A stretch of DNA of 64,000 nucleotides from Paenibacillus sp. GM2 (GCF_900069005.2 NZ_LN831279.1:248001-312000); one strand, 5' to 3'. Positions 17,459 to 26,503 are shown, counted from the first letter of the stretch. The notes: generated by a model from the letters alone, not told the origin. Translations and numbers: made by a program.

Positions 17459-19015
17459 ATGGAACGATATCAGCAGCTTAATGTTGGAGACTGGAAGCTG
17501 GTCCTCCATCTGCCGCCGTCCTATGCGACAACAGCGCACTGCTATCCGGCGGTGTATGTCCAGGATGGAGGCGAGTTATTCAGCGGTTGCCTGAACTATT
17601 TGGACCACCTGTATTTATCCGGCCAGTTGGCTGAGGTGATTCTGATCGGCATAGAGCCGCATTCGCGCAATGACGAATATACGCCGTGGCCTGCGGCCGC
17701 GCTGGTAGAACGCTTCTCGCCATTCGCCGGCCGGGGGCAGGATTATGTAAATGAGGTTGCAGATGTAATCAAGCCCTATATCGATAGTCATTACCGCACA
17801 AAAAGGCAGGCGGAGGAGACGGCGATCATCGGCGGCTCGCTAGGCGGACTGATTTCGCTCTTCGCAGGCTGCTGGCGGCCGGACATTTTTGGACGGCTCG
17901 GTCTGCTATCGGCGTCCTTCTGGTATGAAGGCGTGCTCGATTTCATCCGGGAGCATAAAGGCTTTGAAGCGCATCAGCGCGTGTATATGTCGGTTGGAGA
18001 TAAGGAAGGGATCTATAAAGAGACACGACAGCGTCATATGGTTGAGCATACCAAGGAGGCCTATCGGCTGTGGCATGATAAAGGAATGGGCGCAACTCAG
18101 CTGAAGCTGGAGGTGGAGCCGGAAGGCACGCATGACGATCTGTTCATGATGAGGCAATTTCCGGAGAGCCTGAAATGGCTCTTCGGTAATTACGAAGGGG
18201 ATTCTCGATCCAAGCAAACGCTTGAGGGAAAGGTGCAAATACCGGGTACAAAGGTATGGAGCTTTCATTCCGGGGCCGCTGGCCGCGATTATCGCCTCTT
18301 TATCGCCGAACCGATGGGTCCACCGCCTGCCGGAGGTTATCCTGTGCTATATACGCTGGATGCCAATGCCACCTTTGGCTCATTGGCGGAAGCGGCCAGA
18401 TTGCAGACCAGGGGGCCGCACGGAATGGATCCCTTTGTGATCGTAGGTATAGGTTATCACTCCAATGATCCAATCGTAACTCAGAAACGTTTCTATGATT
18501 ACACGGTCTTTGCTGATAGCCGCGAGTTGCCGGCCAGGCCTGATGGATCTGACTGGCCGCTTACGGGCGGGGCGGAGGGGTTCCTCGATTTTATCGAATA
18601 TGAGCTTAAACCGCTAATTGAGAAGGAATTTCCGATTGATCATTCCAGGCAGTCCCTATTTGGCCATTCACTTGGTGGATTCCTGACTTTATACACGTTA
18701 TTTACGCGTCCAGGCTTATTCCGCCGTTATTTTGCAGCCAGTCCATCGATTTGGTGGAAGAATCATACCCTGCTTCAGTTATGGGAGGATCATAGGGAGC
18801 ATATGACCCTTCATGAGGCGGAGATTGAGCTGCATTTGAGTGTTGGCAGTCAGGAGAAGCCCAATATGGTTAGTGATGCTAATAAGCTGTACCAGCTCTT
18901 AACGACAGATGAATATGCTCCAAAGTTCGTCTCGATGACCGAAGTTCCTGGTGAGGGCCATGTATCATTGTTGCCTTCCCTATTCAGCTCGATGCTGCGC
19001 CGTGTGACAAGCTAA
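17459..19015 (+). CDS. Tandem double esterase, probable ferric-siderophore hydrolase
   Basis: 518 residues made of two alpha/beta-hydrolase (esterase D-like) domains. Domain 1 (about 1-245) has nucleophile motif IIGGSLGGL; domain 2 (about 260-518) has LFGHSLGGF. Domain 1 resembles YbbA of the B. subtilis feu operon, and domain 2 resembles BesA-type trilactone esterases (PVLYTLDAN near its start, a late catalytic-His region PGEGHVS). Such enzymes cut the imported siderophore backbone to release iron. AGGAGGAGAG precedes ATG 17459; last gene of the operon. Confidence 0.82.
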   Translation: MERYQQLNVGDWKLVLHLPPSYATTAHCYPAVYVQDGGELFSGCLNYLDHLYLSGQLAEVILIGIEPHSRNDEYTPWPAAALVERFSPFAGRGQDYVNEVADVIKPYIDSHYRTKRQAEETAIIGGSLGGLISLFAGCWRPDIFGRLGLLSASFWYEGVLDFIREHKGFEAHQRVYMSVGDKEGIYKETRQRHMVEHTKEAYRLWHDKGMGATQLKLEVEPEGTHDDLFMMRQFPESLKWLFGNYEGDSRSKQTLEGKVQIPGTKVWSFHSGAAGRDYRLFIAEPMGPPPAGGYPVLYTLDANATFGSLAEAARLQTRGPHGMDPFVIVGIGYHSNDPIVTQKRFYDYTVFADSRELPARPDGSDWPLTGGAEGFLDFIEYELKPLIEKEFPIDHSRQSLFGHSLGGFLTLYTLFTRPGLFRRYFAASPSIWWKNHTLLQLWEDHREHMTLHEAEIELHLSVGSQEKPNMVSDANKLYQLLTTDEYAPKFVSMTEVPGEGHVSLLPSLFSSMLRRVTS

Positions 19016-19022
19016 AATGAAG

Positions 19023-19059
19023 AAAAAGCGCTTCATGCTATTGCATGGGGCGCTTTTTT
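19023..19059. terminator. Terminator after the siderophore operon
   Basis: AAAAAGCGC...CATGC tatt GCATG...CGCTTTTTT forms a bidirectional hairpin between the convergent esterase and PAS genes. Confidence 0.88.
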
Positions 19060-19094
19060 GATGCTGTCAGTGACAGCCCTTTCATTTATCGAGA

Positions 19095-19712
19095 TCAAGA
19101 ACACGAGGATTTGTCCAGCAGAGAGGAGTATTCAGGGTACAGACGACGAATACATTCCGGGCAGATGTCGTGAGTGAATTCGACTTTTGTATGCTTCTCC
19201 AGGAAGCTTTCGATGGAGTTCCAGATATCATGCTCATCGCGAATTTTCTTGCATACCGCACATATAGGGAGCAGACCGTGCAGTGTATAGATTTGAGCCA
19301 GTGTCTCTAAATGATTTTGCTCAAGCAGCTTGTTCTGTGTAATATCCGTAAGGCAGACAAGCGCCCCTTTGACAGTTTTTCCGTCAGGCGAGTAAATCGT
19401 CGAAGCTTCCAATGTGAAGCATCTCGTCTCAAGCCTGGATGAGGACTTGAATTCCTTGCAGAAGAAGGGCTCTCGGCCCTCCAGCACCGCGTCAAGCTCA
19501 TTGGGAGGGTATCCGTCATCGACAGCGAGAGCGTTGTAAATCTGAACGAAATTAACCCCGACCCATTCGAAGGATTCAGGAACGCCTTTTTCGAGCGAAT
19601 GCAGACGCCAGGAACGATTGACGGATACGATAAAGCCCCGCGGATCGATAATTGCAATATTTTGTCTCAGCAAATCAATAATTTCTATAAAGTGGATGCC
19701 TGAGTTATGCAA
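19095..19712 (-). CDS. PAS-domain protein with C-terminal cysteine motif
   Basis: About 205 residues from TTG 19712, which follows AGAGGGAG; an in-frame ATG at 19868 would add a hydrophobic N-terminus but lacks a binding site. A PAS fold (LLRQNIAIIDPRGFIVSVNRSW ... ALVCLTDITQNKLLEQ) is followed by LHGLLPICAVCKKIRDE and THDICPECIRRLYPE, the four-cysteine tail often seen after PAS domains in sensor proteins. No kinase or output domain is present, so it may be a soluble sensor or partner. Confidence 0.75.
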   Translation of the reverse strand: MHNSGIHFIEIIDLLRQNIAIIDPRGFIVSVNRSWRLHSLEKGVPESFEWVGVNFVQIYNALAVDDGYPPNELDAVLEGREPFFCKEFKSSSRLETRCFTLEASTIYSPDGKTVKGALVCLTDITQNKLLEQNHLETLAQIYTLHGLLPICAVCKKIRDEHDIWNSIESFLEKHTKVEFTHDICPECIRRLYPEYSSLLDKSSCS

Positions 19713-19979
19713 AATTAAGTCGCTCCCTCTATTTGAGATGGGACTGCTTCTGTTGAACTTTAGAAGGGTATTGGTTTGCTTAAGATAGCTGGAGGGATAA
19801 CTATCCGTTGGTGTCTGTTCATGAGGAGTCCATAGTAAAAGGCATAGAAATAATGGTACAATTACCATTATGCTATAATTGCCGTTGCATAAAGAAAAGT
19901 ATATACGTTTTTACGTTATATCGCAAGAACAAAATTACGGAAATACGTCTTAAGACGAATATTTGGAAGGCGGTTGTAT

Positions 19980-20330
19980 ATGCAATCCATTTACGATCGA
20001 ATTGAATTATTAATTAAAATGAGGGGAATGACCAAGAAATCGTTCTGTGAGGAGCTGGGCATTAGTACGGGAAATCTGGGAGATTGGAAAAGAGGGAAAT
20101 CGACACCGAGCACCAATAAGCTGATTGAGGTTGCTGGGTTTTTCGATGTTAGCCTGGATTGGCTCATATTGGGCAAGGAACCCAACCAACTGTACTTCAA
20201 GGAAGATGAGGAGACATATATATGGGATGAGCTAGGCAACGATCTTGTGCTGTCTGACAAAGAAAAGGAGTTTATTAAGGAGTACATTGATTTTACACGT
20301 TACCGAAGAAGCCAATCCTGTGATCAATAA
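19980..20330 (+). CDS. Xre-family DNA-binding protein
   Basis: 116 residues. The N-terminal helix-turn-helix reads RIELLIKMRGMTKKSFCEELG, ISTGNLGDWKRGKSTPSTNKL, followed by the acidic tail typical of small Cro/CI-type regulators. ATG 19980 follows GGAAGG. The upstream region carries short dyads (AATACGTCTTAAGACGAAT around 19940), possible autoregulatory sites. Confidence 0.85.
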   Translation: MQSIYDRIELLIKMRGMTKKSFCEELGISTGNLGDWKRGKSTPSTNKLIEVAGFFDVSLDWLILGKEPNQLYFKEDEETYIWDELGNDLVLSDKEKEFIKEYIDFTRYRRSQSCDQ

Positions 20331-20429
20331 ACGTATTTAGCTTTTCTGATGCGCCGTGCAAGATCATGCAGGCCTGTAAATCCTTTTGGATGAACGGGCT
20401 TGCGATATAAGCCTTTAATTAAATTTATG

Positions 20430-20458
20430 TTTACTTTTCTGGAACTCCGGTGTATAAT
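20430..20458 (+). promoter_or_regulatory. Promoter of tRNA-Leu copy 2
   Basis: TTTACT, 17-bp spacer, TATAAT, about 28 bp before the tRNA gene. Confidence 0.8.
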
Positions 20459-20486
20459 AAAAGAGTTGCTGAAAAAGTTATAATAT

Positions 20487-20569
20487 GCGGTAGTGGTGGA
20501 ATGGCAGACACGCTATCTTGAGGGGGTAGTGGGCGTACGCCCGTGGAGGTTCGAGTCCTCTCTACCGCA
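20487..20569 (+). tRNA. tRNA-Leu (GAG), copy 2
   Basis: 83 nt, identical to the gene at 12344 except for C instead of T in the variable-arm loop (GGGCGTACGCCC). It stands alone with its own promoter and terminator. Confidence 0.95.
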
Positions 20570-20584
20570 TTACGAACAACGATA

Positions 20585-20619
20585 AAAAGATCCTTACTTC
20601 TGGTAAGGATCTTTTTTAT
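20585..20619 (+). terminator. Terminator after tRNA-Leu copy 2
   Basis: AAAGATCCTTAC / GTAAGGATCTTT hairpin followed by T residues. Confidence 0.88.
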
Positions 20620-20732
20620 TTTTTTGGACAGTATAATACAATGTGATATTCTGTTTTTTGCTTATGTAAACGCTTGAATTTATTATTTTTTTGAATTCTG
20701 CCGATTTACAGGGGCTTAATACTGGATTCAAG

Positions 20733-20761
20733 TTGACATGTAATAAAAAATTATTTAATAT
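20733..20761 (+). promoter_or_regulatory. Sigma-A promoter for the CPVC-motif gene
   Basis: Consensus TTGACA, 17-bp spacer, TAATAT. The 5' untranslated region to ATG 20870 would be about 100 nt. Confidence 0.78.
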
Positions 20762-20869
20762 GTCTTAGTACTAAAAGTGAGAGTTCCAAAAGTCAAGCTT
20801 TATTTGAAAGATGATTTTTTGAACTTCCGCTTGAAAAAGCTTTCTATTTTAATAAAACGGGTGATGAAG

Positions 20870-21148
20870 ATGTCTTACAGACCAAGTATTCAGAACGTGT
20901 CCATAGCCGGAAGCAACGAAAAGGAAGGATTGTACGAATTTGCCGTTAAATTGGCCGATGGAACGCAGTGCAGAGTATTTTATCACCGTTTTCCAGAATG
21001 GCGCCTCGCTAATATCAATCGATTGCAGAAGACGCCATGTCCGGTATGCCGTAAAGACTACATTTGCAATTGTATGGAGAGCTTTAAGGAAGATTTCAAC
21101 AGTCAGCTTGTAGAGAACCAATGGATCGAGAAGCTGCTGGCAGAGTAA
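20870..21148 (+). CDS. Uncharacterised protein with CPVC-x-CNC cysteine motif
   Basis: 92 residues from ATG 20870, preceded by GGGTGATGAAG. The centre reads YRPSIQNVSIAGSNEKEGLYEF and a cysteine cluster TPCPVCRKDYICNCM may bind a metal. I do not recognise the family. The frame extends upstream to a GTG at 20777, but that part lacks a binding site and follows too closely after the promoter. Confidence 0.72.
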   Translation: MSYRPSIQNVSIAGSNEKEGLYEFAVKLADGTQCRVFYHRFPEWRLANINRLQKTPCPVCRKDYICNCMESFKEDFNSQLVENQWIEKLLAE

Positions 21149-21167
21149 AAGTAAGCCCTGGCGAAAT

Positions 21168-21211
21168 AAAAGAGTACGGAGGGGATCGACTCCTTCGTAT
21201 TCTTTTTTTTG
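21168..21211 (+). terminator. Terminator after the CPVC-motif gene
   Basis: AAAAGAGTACGGAGG / CTCCTTCGTATTCTTTT hairpin followed by a run of T. Confidence 0.82.
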
Positions 21212-21302
21212 TTATATAAAGTTCGAGACCGGACCGCTTACCCGCACTTTTGAACCTGTATGGTAAGACGGATATAATGGAATTAGCAGGGAGGTTTTGC
21301 GG

Positions 21303-21725
21303 ATGTCAGATAGGGGTATAGATCAGACTGCAGTTGTATTGTTTGATGGGGTGTGTCTGTTGTGTCAGGGTGCCGTAAAATGGATTATCAGATATGACCC
21401 CGGTGCCTATTTCAGGTTCGCATCGCTGCAATCCGATGTTGGCAGGGAGTTACTACAACAGTATGAAGGAGCTGCGGACGGGTCGATGAATACGATGTTT
21501 CTGCTGGAGCAGGGCAAGTTATACTCTCGTTCAACCGCTGCACTTAGAATCACCCAAAGGCTTAAGTTTCCCTGGCCAATATTATATGCATTCATCATCG
21601 TTCCGCGGGGATTGCGCGATGCGGCTTACCGATGGGTTGCGAATAACAGGTATCGCTGGTTCGGCCAATCTGATGCGTGCATGCTGCCTACTAAAGCTAT
21701 CAAGGAACGGTTCATAGATTTGTAG
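21303..21725 (+). CDS. DCC-family thiol-disulfide oxidoreductase-like protein (DUF393)
   Basis: 140 residues. The N-terminal VVLFDGVCLLCQGAVKWIIRYD contains the CxxC of the DCC family (CLLC), followed by FRFASLQSDVG, also diagnostic. ATG 21303 lies 8 bases after AGGGAGG. The physiological substrate is unknown. Confidence 0.87.
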   Translation: MSDRGIDQTAVVLFDGVCLLCQGAVKWIIRYDPGAYFRFASLQSDVGRELLQQYEGAADGSMNTMFLLEQGKLYSRSTAALRITQRLKFPWPILYAFIIVPRGLRDAAYRWVANNRYRWFGQSDACMLPTKAIKERFIDL

Positions 21726-21814
21726 AGGAAGTTGTTTCAATATATTTTTTGGGACTTGCCTGAGCAAATGATCTATGATATTCTGACTGTAAATATTAGG
21801 AACTCGTGAACGGG

Positions 21815-21863
21815 AGCACCGTCCAAATGAACCGATAATTCGGGATTTGGGCGGTGCTTTTTT
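21815..21863 (+). terminator. Terminator upstream of cpaE
   Basis: 14-bp stem AGCACCGTCCAAAT / ATTTGGGCGGTGCT (GT pair allowed) followed by TTTTTT. It ends just 33 bp before the cpaE start, so it may also attenuate read-through into the Tad locus. Confidence 0.85.
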
Positions 21864-21895
21864 GTGTTCCGAGAAAGAAGGAAGGTGGGGGTTTG

Positions 21896-23038
21896 ATGCC
21901 CGTCAGATTGGTTCTGGCTGTACAGGAAGAGTTGTATATAGAGCCGTTTATGCAGTACGTCCACTCCAGCGAATTCGACCGGCGTATCATCATAACGGGT
22001 TTCAGCCGGCAGGATGCCTTTGAGCTGTATATGAAAGACTCCGGGGAAATGGTGGATATCGTGCTAGCTGAGCCGACATTTCTTGAAGCGTGGCAGGGAG
22101 CGAAGCCGGGGCGACTGATCGTGGTCTCTCTATGTGAGAGGGGGGAAGCAGCTTCAGGTTTGAGTCTGGATAAATATCAGCCTTTGCATCCGTTGCTGTT
22201 CTCGCTCCTGAATATGGTTCGAGGGGACAAGGGAAAACAGGCGGCTAAGGAAGCTGGCACGGTCGTGATCGGTTTGCATTCGATGGTCGGCGGTCTGGGC
22301 AAGAGCACCGTATCCTGGAATATCGCGAAGCAGCTTGCTTCGGAAGGCGCTAAAGTATTTTATTTGAGTCTCGAAACCGTGAATAACAGACTGATCTTTG
22401 AAGGTCAGCTTGTTCATGAAGGTCAGCGGGGAGGTTTGGCCCGCCTGCTTTATGATTTGAAGTCGGCAGAAGAAGGACAGCAGGAGCTGAAGTTCCCTAT
22501 ATCGGCGTATGCTTGCAGGCATCCACTGCTTCAGGGGGATTTATTTGCACCGCTTGATAATTTGGATGAAATGCTCGAGTTGCAGCACAAGGAGACCATG
22601 GATCTGATCGAATTTATTGCAGCAAGCGGATTGTACGACGCCATGGTGATTGATACCGACACTTACCCGAATGAAAGAGCTGAGGCGGTGCTGGAACGGG
22701 CGGATAAGCTGGTTTGGCTTGTAACTGATGATGATAATGTCATGCGCAAGACGTCTCTCTGGTTCGATCATTTGGAGCGATCACGCCCGGATGTCCATGG
22801 TCATATTCTGAGCAAGTCTCTGTTTGCCTTTAATCAGTATACAGGAGAAGAGGTTACTTCCCTGCCGGGGAGCAACATCGTATTTGCAGCGATGCTCTCA
22901 TACATCCCGGCTTGGAAGAATGGGATACGGCAATTTGCAGCGATGCATTCTCCACTCTATCAGCGCGATGTGCAGCAGCTATGCTGCAAGCTGTACGGCA
23001 ATGCCGAGGTATTGAGGGGAGGAAATATACAGCGATGA
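21896..23038 (+). CDS. CpaE/TadZ-like ATPase of the host Tad pilus locus
   Basis: 380 residues. An N-terminal receiver-like part (to about 115) precedes a MinD/ParA-type ATPase with the deviant P-loop VGGLGKSTVSWNIAKQL and MVIDTDTYPNERAEAVLERADKLVWLV. TadZ/CpaE proteins localise the Tad secretion machine. ATG 21896 follows AAGGTGGGGG. It overlaps cpaF by 4 bp (ATGA). Confidence 0.82.
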   Translation: MPVRLVLAVQEELYIEPFMQYVHSSEFDRRIIITGFSRQDAFELYMKDSGEMVDIVLAEPTFLEAWQGAKPGRLIVVSLCERGEAASGLSLDKYQPLHPLLFSLLNMVRGDKGKQAAKEAGTVVIGLHSMVGGLGKSTVSWNIAKQLASEGAKVFYLSLETVNNRLIFEGQLVHEGQRGGLARLLYDLKSAEEGQQELKFPISAYACRHPLLQGDLFAPLDNLDEMLELQHKETMDLIEFIAASGLYDAMVIDTDTYPNERAEAVLERADKLVWLVTDDDNVMRKTSLWFDHLERSRPDVHGHILSKSLFAFNQYTGEEVTSLPGSNIVFAAMLSYIPAWKNGIRQFAAMHSPLYQRDVQQLCCKLYGNAEVLRGGNIQR

Positions 23039-23937
23039 CGGAGGAAATGTTTCCCCAACTTCGGTCAGAGATTCGATCCGGACTTGATGTTACCTTGACG
23101 CTTCAGGACGGGCAACTGATGGAATATATCGAACGGCGAGTGCTTGAGGATCATCGGTTGACCCACCTTACTTCCTCGGAGAAGAGAAGGTGGGTAAGGA
23201 GGCTATATGATTCGTTTCGCGGCCTGGATGTGCTGCAGCCGCTGGTCGATGATCGCTCTGTATCGGAGATTATGATCAACAGTCATGAGGAGGTCTTTGT
23301 TGAGCAGAATGGCAAAGTTCGCAAGCTTGCGCTGCATTTTGAATCCCGGGAGAGGCTGGAGGATATTATCCAGACCATCGTATCCGGTGTCAATCGGGTT
23401 GTGAATGAATCGTCGCCGATCGTGGATGCGAGGCTGAAGGATGGTTCCCGGGTTAATATCGTGCTGCCTCCGATCGCTCTGAAGGGACCGACGATGACGA
23501 TTCGCAAATTCCCTGAGCATCCGCTTACGATGGAGCAGTTGGTTGAGAAGGAATCGCTAAGCGAGGAAGCGGCCCGTTTTATGCAGACCTTGGTACGCAG
23601 TAAATACAATATTTTTATTAGCGGTGGAACAGGTTCCGGCAAGACGACCTTCCTGAATGCCCTGTCGAGATACATACCCGCGGATGAACGGGTTATTACG
23701 ATTGAGGACTCGGCAGAGCTGCAGATTGTGACTTTGCCCAATCTAGTCTCTCTCGAGACTCGCAATGCGAACACCGAAGGCAAGGGCGAGATCTCGATCC
23801 GCGATCTGATTCGTTCCTCGCTGCGAATGCGGCCGGATCGGATTGTTGTCGGCGAGGTTCGGGGCAGGGAGGCGCTGGATATGCTGCAGGCGATGAATAC
23901 CGGCCATGATGGAAGTCCATCGTGGGTATTGTGGTAG
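23035..23937 (+). pseudogene. cpaF/tadA secretion ATPase, interrupted by the integrative element
   Basis: Host CpaF/TadA-type ATPase, first about 295 residues. N-terminal domain VDDRSVSEIMINSHEEVFVE, Walker A SGGTGSGKTTF, Asp box ITIEDSAELQI and Walker B RPDRIVVGEVRGREALDMLQAMNTGHDGS are present. Normal family members continue GHDGS(L/M)xTxHANS and another about 100 residues; here the frame turns to PSWVLW and stops. The loss coincides with the end of host-like sequence and a recombinase gene, so the rest of cpaF should lie beyond the right end of the element. Confidence 0.88.
23908..23921. other. Probable attL core of the integrative element
   Basis: The host frame breaks at GGAAGT inside GATGGA AG TCCATC, a perfect 6-bp inverted repeat around AG. 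The serine recombinase gene ends 36 bp away. Serine recombinases cut at a central dinucleotide within short dyad-like sites, so the crossover is likely here; the exact base needs the right end or an empty site. Confidence 0.55.
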
Positions 23938-23956
23938 TGAATTAATCATGGAGTCT

Positions 23957-25438
23957 TTAGTTGAACGAAATCTCTTGGATGTAAGCATCAAAAAACTTGT
24001 TTTTCACACCTTTAATTTTTCGTAAGTCGGTGTTTACTACAATCTTATCAAAGACAGTATGAATAATTTCTTTTTTCTCTTGATCATCGAAATACGCCCA
24101 GCCTTCTGCTAATCCAACCAGTTCCTCAATTCGAGGTATGCCAGAAAAAGCCTTTTGTTCTTGTGCAATCCGTTGGCGAATCTCCTTCTCACGCTTATCC
24201 TCTTCAGCCATTCTCTTACGGATTTCCTGCTTCCCAATCAAGCCTTCAACAAACATGTACTGCCACTTTTCCCTACGTTCAGCTACCTTTGTAAGCTCGC
24301 GTTTGGCGCTGTCGATTGCACTTTTCTTTTTTCCTTCATCAGCAAATATTTTCATAGCCTCTTCATTAAGTTTTTCCATATCTTCTTGAATTTGATTAAT
24401 GTACTGGAACACCAAATGTTCGATGTGTGTCTGGCGAAAGATAGGGAGATCACACGTCTTACTGTGATGACGGTTAGAGCAAATATAGTATTGAGTACGG
24501 ACAATCCCTTTGGTTGTTGTTCTTTTTGTTGTCAATCGTCCAAACATAGCTGCTCCACAACGACCACAACGTAAAACGCCACTAAACCAGTATTCACCAA
24601 CTTTGCTGAATCCGCCTTGAGATTTCCGTTTCATGTATTTCTTGAGTTCTTCATACTCCTCTTGAGTAAAAATAGGTTCATGTGATCCTTTACCATATAC
24701 GCACTTTACCCTCTCATCTCGTTTGCTGTTAACGTATGTACCAGCAGGGGTCTTTGAACCAATCCTAATGATACCTGCGTAATATGGGTTCTCTAATGTG
24801 TAGGCAACGGTAGCATCAGTCCACTCTCGCCCTCTTCGAAGCTTACCCGAGCGATTCATAATCATAGCCACAGATTTATAACCTTTACCACTCATATACA
24901 AATCTCTGACTTCACGAATCAGTGCAGCCTCTTCAGGAATGAGTTGCTCGTCCTGCGTGTATCCATAGGGCACTACGCCACCTGGACGTCGCCCCTCCGC
25001 AACCATTTGCTCGACTCCGAAGCGTACACGCTCTGAGATCGTCCCACGCTCCCACTCAGCCATTGCACCGACAAGGGTGATAAAGAACCTCCCCATTGCT
25101 GTCGTCGTCTCAAAAATCTCTGTAGCGCTCTTAAACTTCACGCCATAAAGATCAAATGTTTTAAGTAGGGAGTGTAGGTCGCCTACGGAACGAGTAAGGC
25201 GGTCGAGTTTGTAAACGAGAACAACATCAAACAGTTTCTTCTCCATATCTTCCAACATACGCTGCATATCTGGGCGTTTTAAGTCTTTTGCTGAATAGCC
25301 ATCATCAACGTAAAAGTCGTGTATGACCCAATCCTGTGATTCTGCAAAGCTGATTAAACGACTACGTTGCCCCTCAATGCTAAAACCTTCTTCTGCTTGC
25401 ATGTCTGTTGATACACGAATATAGATAGCAACACGCAT
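23957..25438 (-). CDS. Large serine recombinase (integrase)
   Basis: 493 residues. The catalytic domain reads VAIYIRVSTDMQAEEGFSIE (Arg and Ser of the active site), DDGYSAKDLKRPDMQRML and YKLDRLTRSVGDLHSLL. A Recombinase domain (GVVPYGYT...LIREVRDLYMSGKGYKSVA) follows, then a zinc ribbon (CGRCGAAMFGR ... YYICSNRHHSKTC) and a coiled coil (about 385-460). This is the standard large-serine-integrase layout. Located next to the broken cpaF, it is the probable integration/excision enzyme. A directionality factor was not identified. Confidence 0.95.
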   Translation of the reverse strand: MRVAIYIRVSTDMQAEEGFSIEGQRSRLISFAESQDWVIHDFYVDDGYSAKDLKRPDMQRMLEDMEKKLFDVVLVYKLDRLTRSVGDLHSLLKTFDLYGVKFKSATEIFETTTAMGRFFITLVGAMAEWERGTISERVRFGVEQMVAEGRRPGGVVPYGYTQDEQLIPEEAALIREVRDLYMSGKGYKSVAMIMNRSGKLRRGREWTDATVAYTLENPYYAGIIRIGSKTPAGTYVNSKRDERVKCVYGKGSHEPIFTQEEYEELKKYMKRKSQGGFSKVGEYWFSGVLRCGRCGAAMFGRLTTKRTTTKGIVRTQYYICSNRHHSKTCDLPIFRQTHIEHLVFQYINQIQEDMEKLNEEAMKIFADEGKKKSAIDSAKRELTKVAERREKWQYMFVEGLIGKQEIRKRMAEEDKREKEIRQRIAQEQKAFSGIPRIEELVGLAEGWAYFDDQEKKEIIHTVFDKIVVNTDLRKIKGVKNKFFDAYIQEISFN

Positions 25439-25453
25439 TTATACATCGCTTCC

Positions 25454-25933
25454 TTAAGCATTAATGTTTTGTGCATTCCAGGCTTCCCATCTATTTTTGG
25501 CTAAGTCGAGTGGAACGACAAATTCTTCAGCAATCCAGCGAATACCTTCATCAAGGTAATTGATGTGTGCAATATCGTCATGATTGATCATGTGAAGGGG
25601 TACAAGCAGATACTCTGCGAAATGTGCTGCTTGTATTTCGTGGCGCTGGATATGTAAGTTCGATATTTCTAAGTGGGAGGCTACATGTAGAACATGATGA
25701 CACAACTCATGGGCTACGGTCTGTCGCCATTCAGGCAGAGATAACTGATCGTTGATATATAAACCGCTCCATCCTATTTTTGTGGGATGGGCGATACAAT
25801 GACTGCGGATTGAAGTTGGAAAGACTTCGGCTTTACAAGCATAAGCGATGGCTTCGATGTCGATTTCGTGTGGGTAGTGGATATTGAGATAATTCAAGAG
25901 TTTATTCACTTGCTGCTCTAAGTTTAAGTTCAT
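25454..25933 (-). CDS. ImmA/IrrE-type metallopeptidase
   Basis: 159 residues with the zinc site HELCHHVLH and the fold context YINDQLSLPEWRQTVA and HEIQAAHFAEYLLVP. In ICEBs1 ImmA cleaves the ImmR repressor to induce the element; here it lies between the integrase and an Xre repressor gene on the same strand, the same arrangement. Confidence 0.92.
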   Translation of the reverse strand: MNLNLEQQVNKLLNYLNIHYPHEIDIEAIAYACKAEVFPTSIRSHCIAHPTKIGWSGLYINDQLSLPEWRQTVAHELCHHVLHVASHLEISNLHIQRHEIQAAHFAEYLLVPLHMINHDDIAHINYLDEGIRWIAEEFVVPLDLAKNRWEAWNAQNINA

Positions 25934-26046
25934 GAAACATCGTCCTTTTTCTTGGTGATTATGGTGTTCTAAGCTTTGAAAACACGTTTAAACGGAACGT
26001 ATGTTCTGTTTAAACTGTAAAAGAAAAGCCCTAAAGGGCTATAGAA

Positions 26047-26487
26047 TTATTTATCTTTCAAATCCCAAGCGGATTCGTCAGTGTCTTTTTCTGTAGGAGG
26101 TACTTTCTTTTTCTTTTTGATTTCTTCATGCCAGTAGCGAATAATTTCTTCCTTTTCTTCGTTTGAAGCCTCTAAAAAACCATCGAAAAAAATTTGTTCA
26201 AGAAGTGGTGGCTTTGGAGAATTAGTGATTGAATTCTTCAAGACTTGTCCGGAAATAATGGGTGAATCAACAGAACGTACATCTGATTTTCCTACGAGAT
26301 AATCGATAGACACATTAAAGACGTTTGATATTTTTATGAGGGTGTCCATGTCAGGAGTTCTATTTCCATTTTCATAACCTGAAATGGAAACTTTAGTTAG
26401 GTTCAGTTTTGCACCTAGCTCTTCTTGTGTCCACTTATGCTCTTTTCTAAGTTGCTTTAAACGATAGGGAAAAGACAATTTAATCAC
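26047..26487 (-). CDS. Xre-family repressor (ImmR/CI-like)
   Basis: 146 residues. HTH at about 8-62: RLKQLRKEHKWTQEELGAKLN, LTKVSISGYENGNRTPDMDTL, FNVSIDYLVG. The C-terminal part is charged (EEKEEIIRYWHEEIKKKKK). It likely maintains the integrated state and is the probable target of the ImmA-like protease. It faces a divergent small Xre gene across the operator region at 26504. Confidence 0.9.
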   Translation of the reverse strand: MIKLSFPYRLKQLRKEHKWTQEELGAKLNLTKVSISGYENGNRTPDMDTLIKISNVFNVSIDYLVGKSDVRSVDSPIISGQVLKNSITNSPKPPLLEQIFFDGFLEASNEEKEEIIRYWHEEIKKKKKVPPTEKDTDESAWDLKDK

Positions 26488-26503
26488 TCCAGAACAAGTT
26501 CAA

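Noticed and set aside
19713..19868. N-terminal extension of the PAS protein with a hydrophobic start
   Set aside because: ATG 19868 lacks a ribosome binding site while TTG 19712 has AGAGGGAG; kept as an alternative only.
21815..21863. Hairpin before cpaE considered as a riboswitch
   Set aside because: A simple GC-rich stem followed by T residues; no conserved aptamer features.
24155..24574. 139-codon plus-strand frame opposite the serine recombinase
   Set aside because: Antisense of the zinc-ribbon and coiled-coil part; Cys- and Phe-rich composition typical of shadows.
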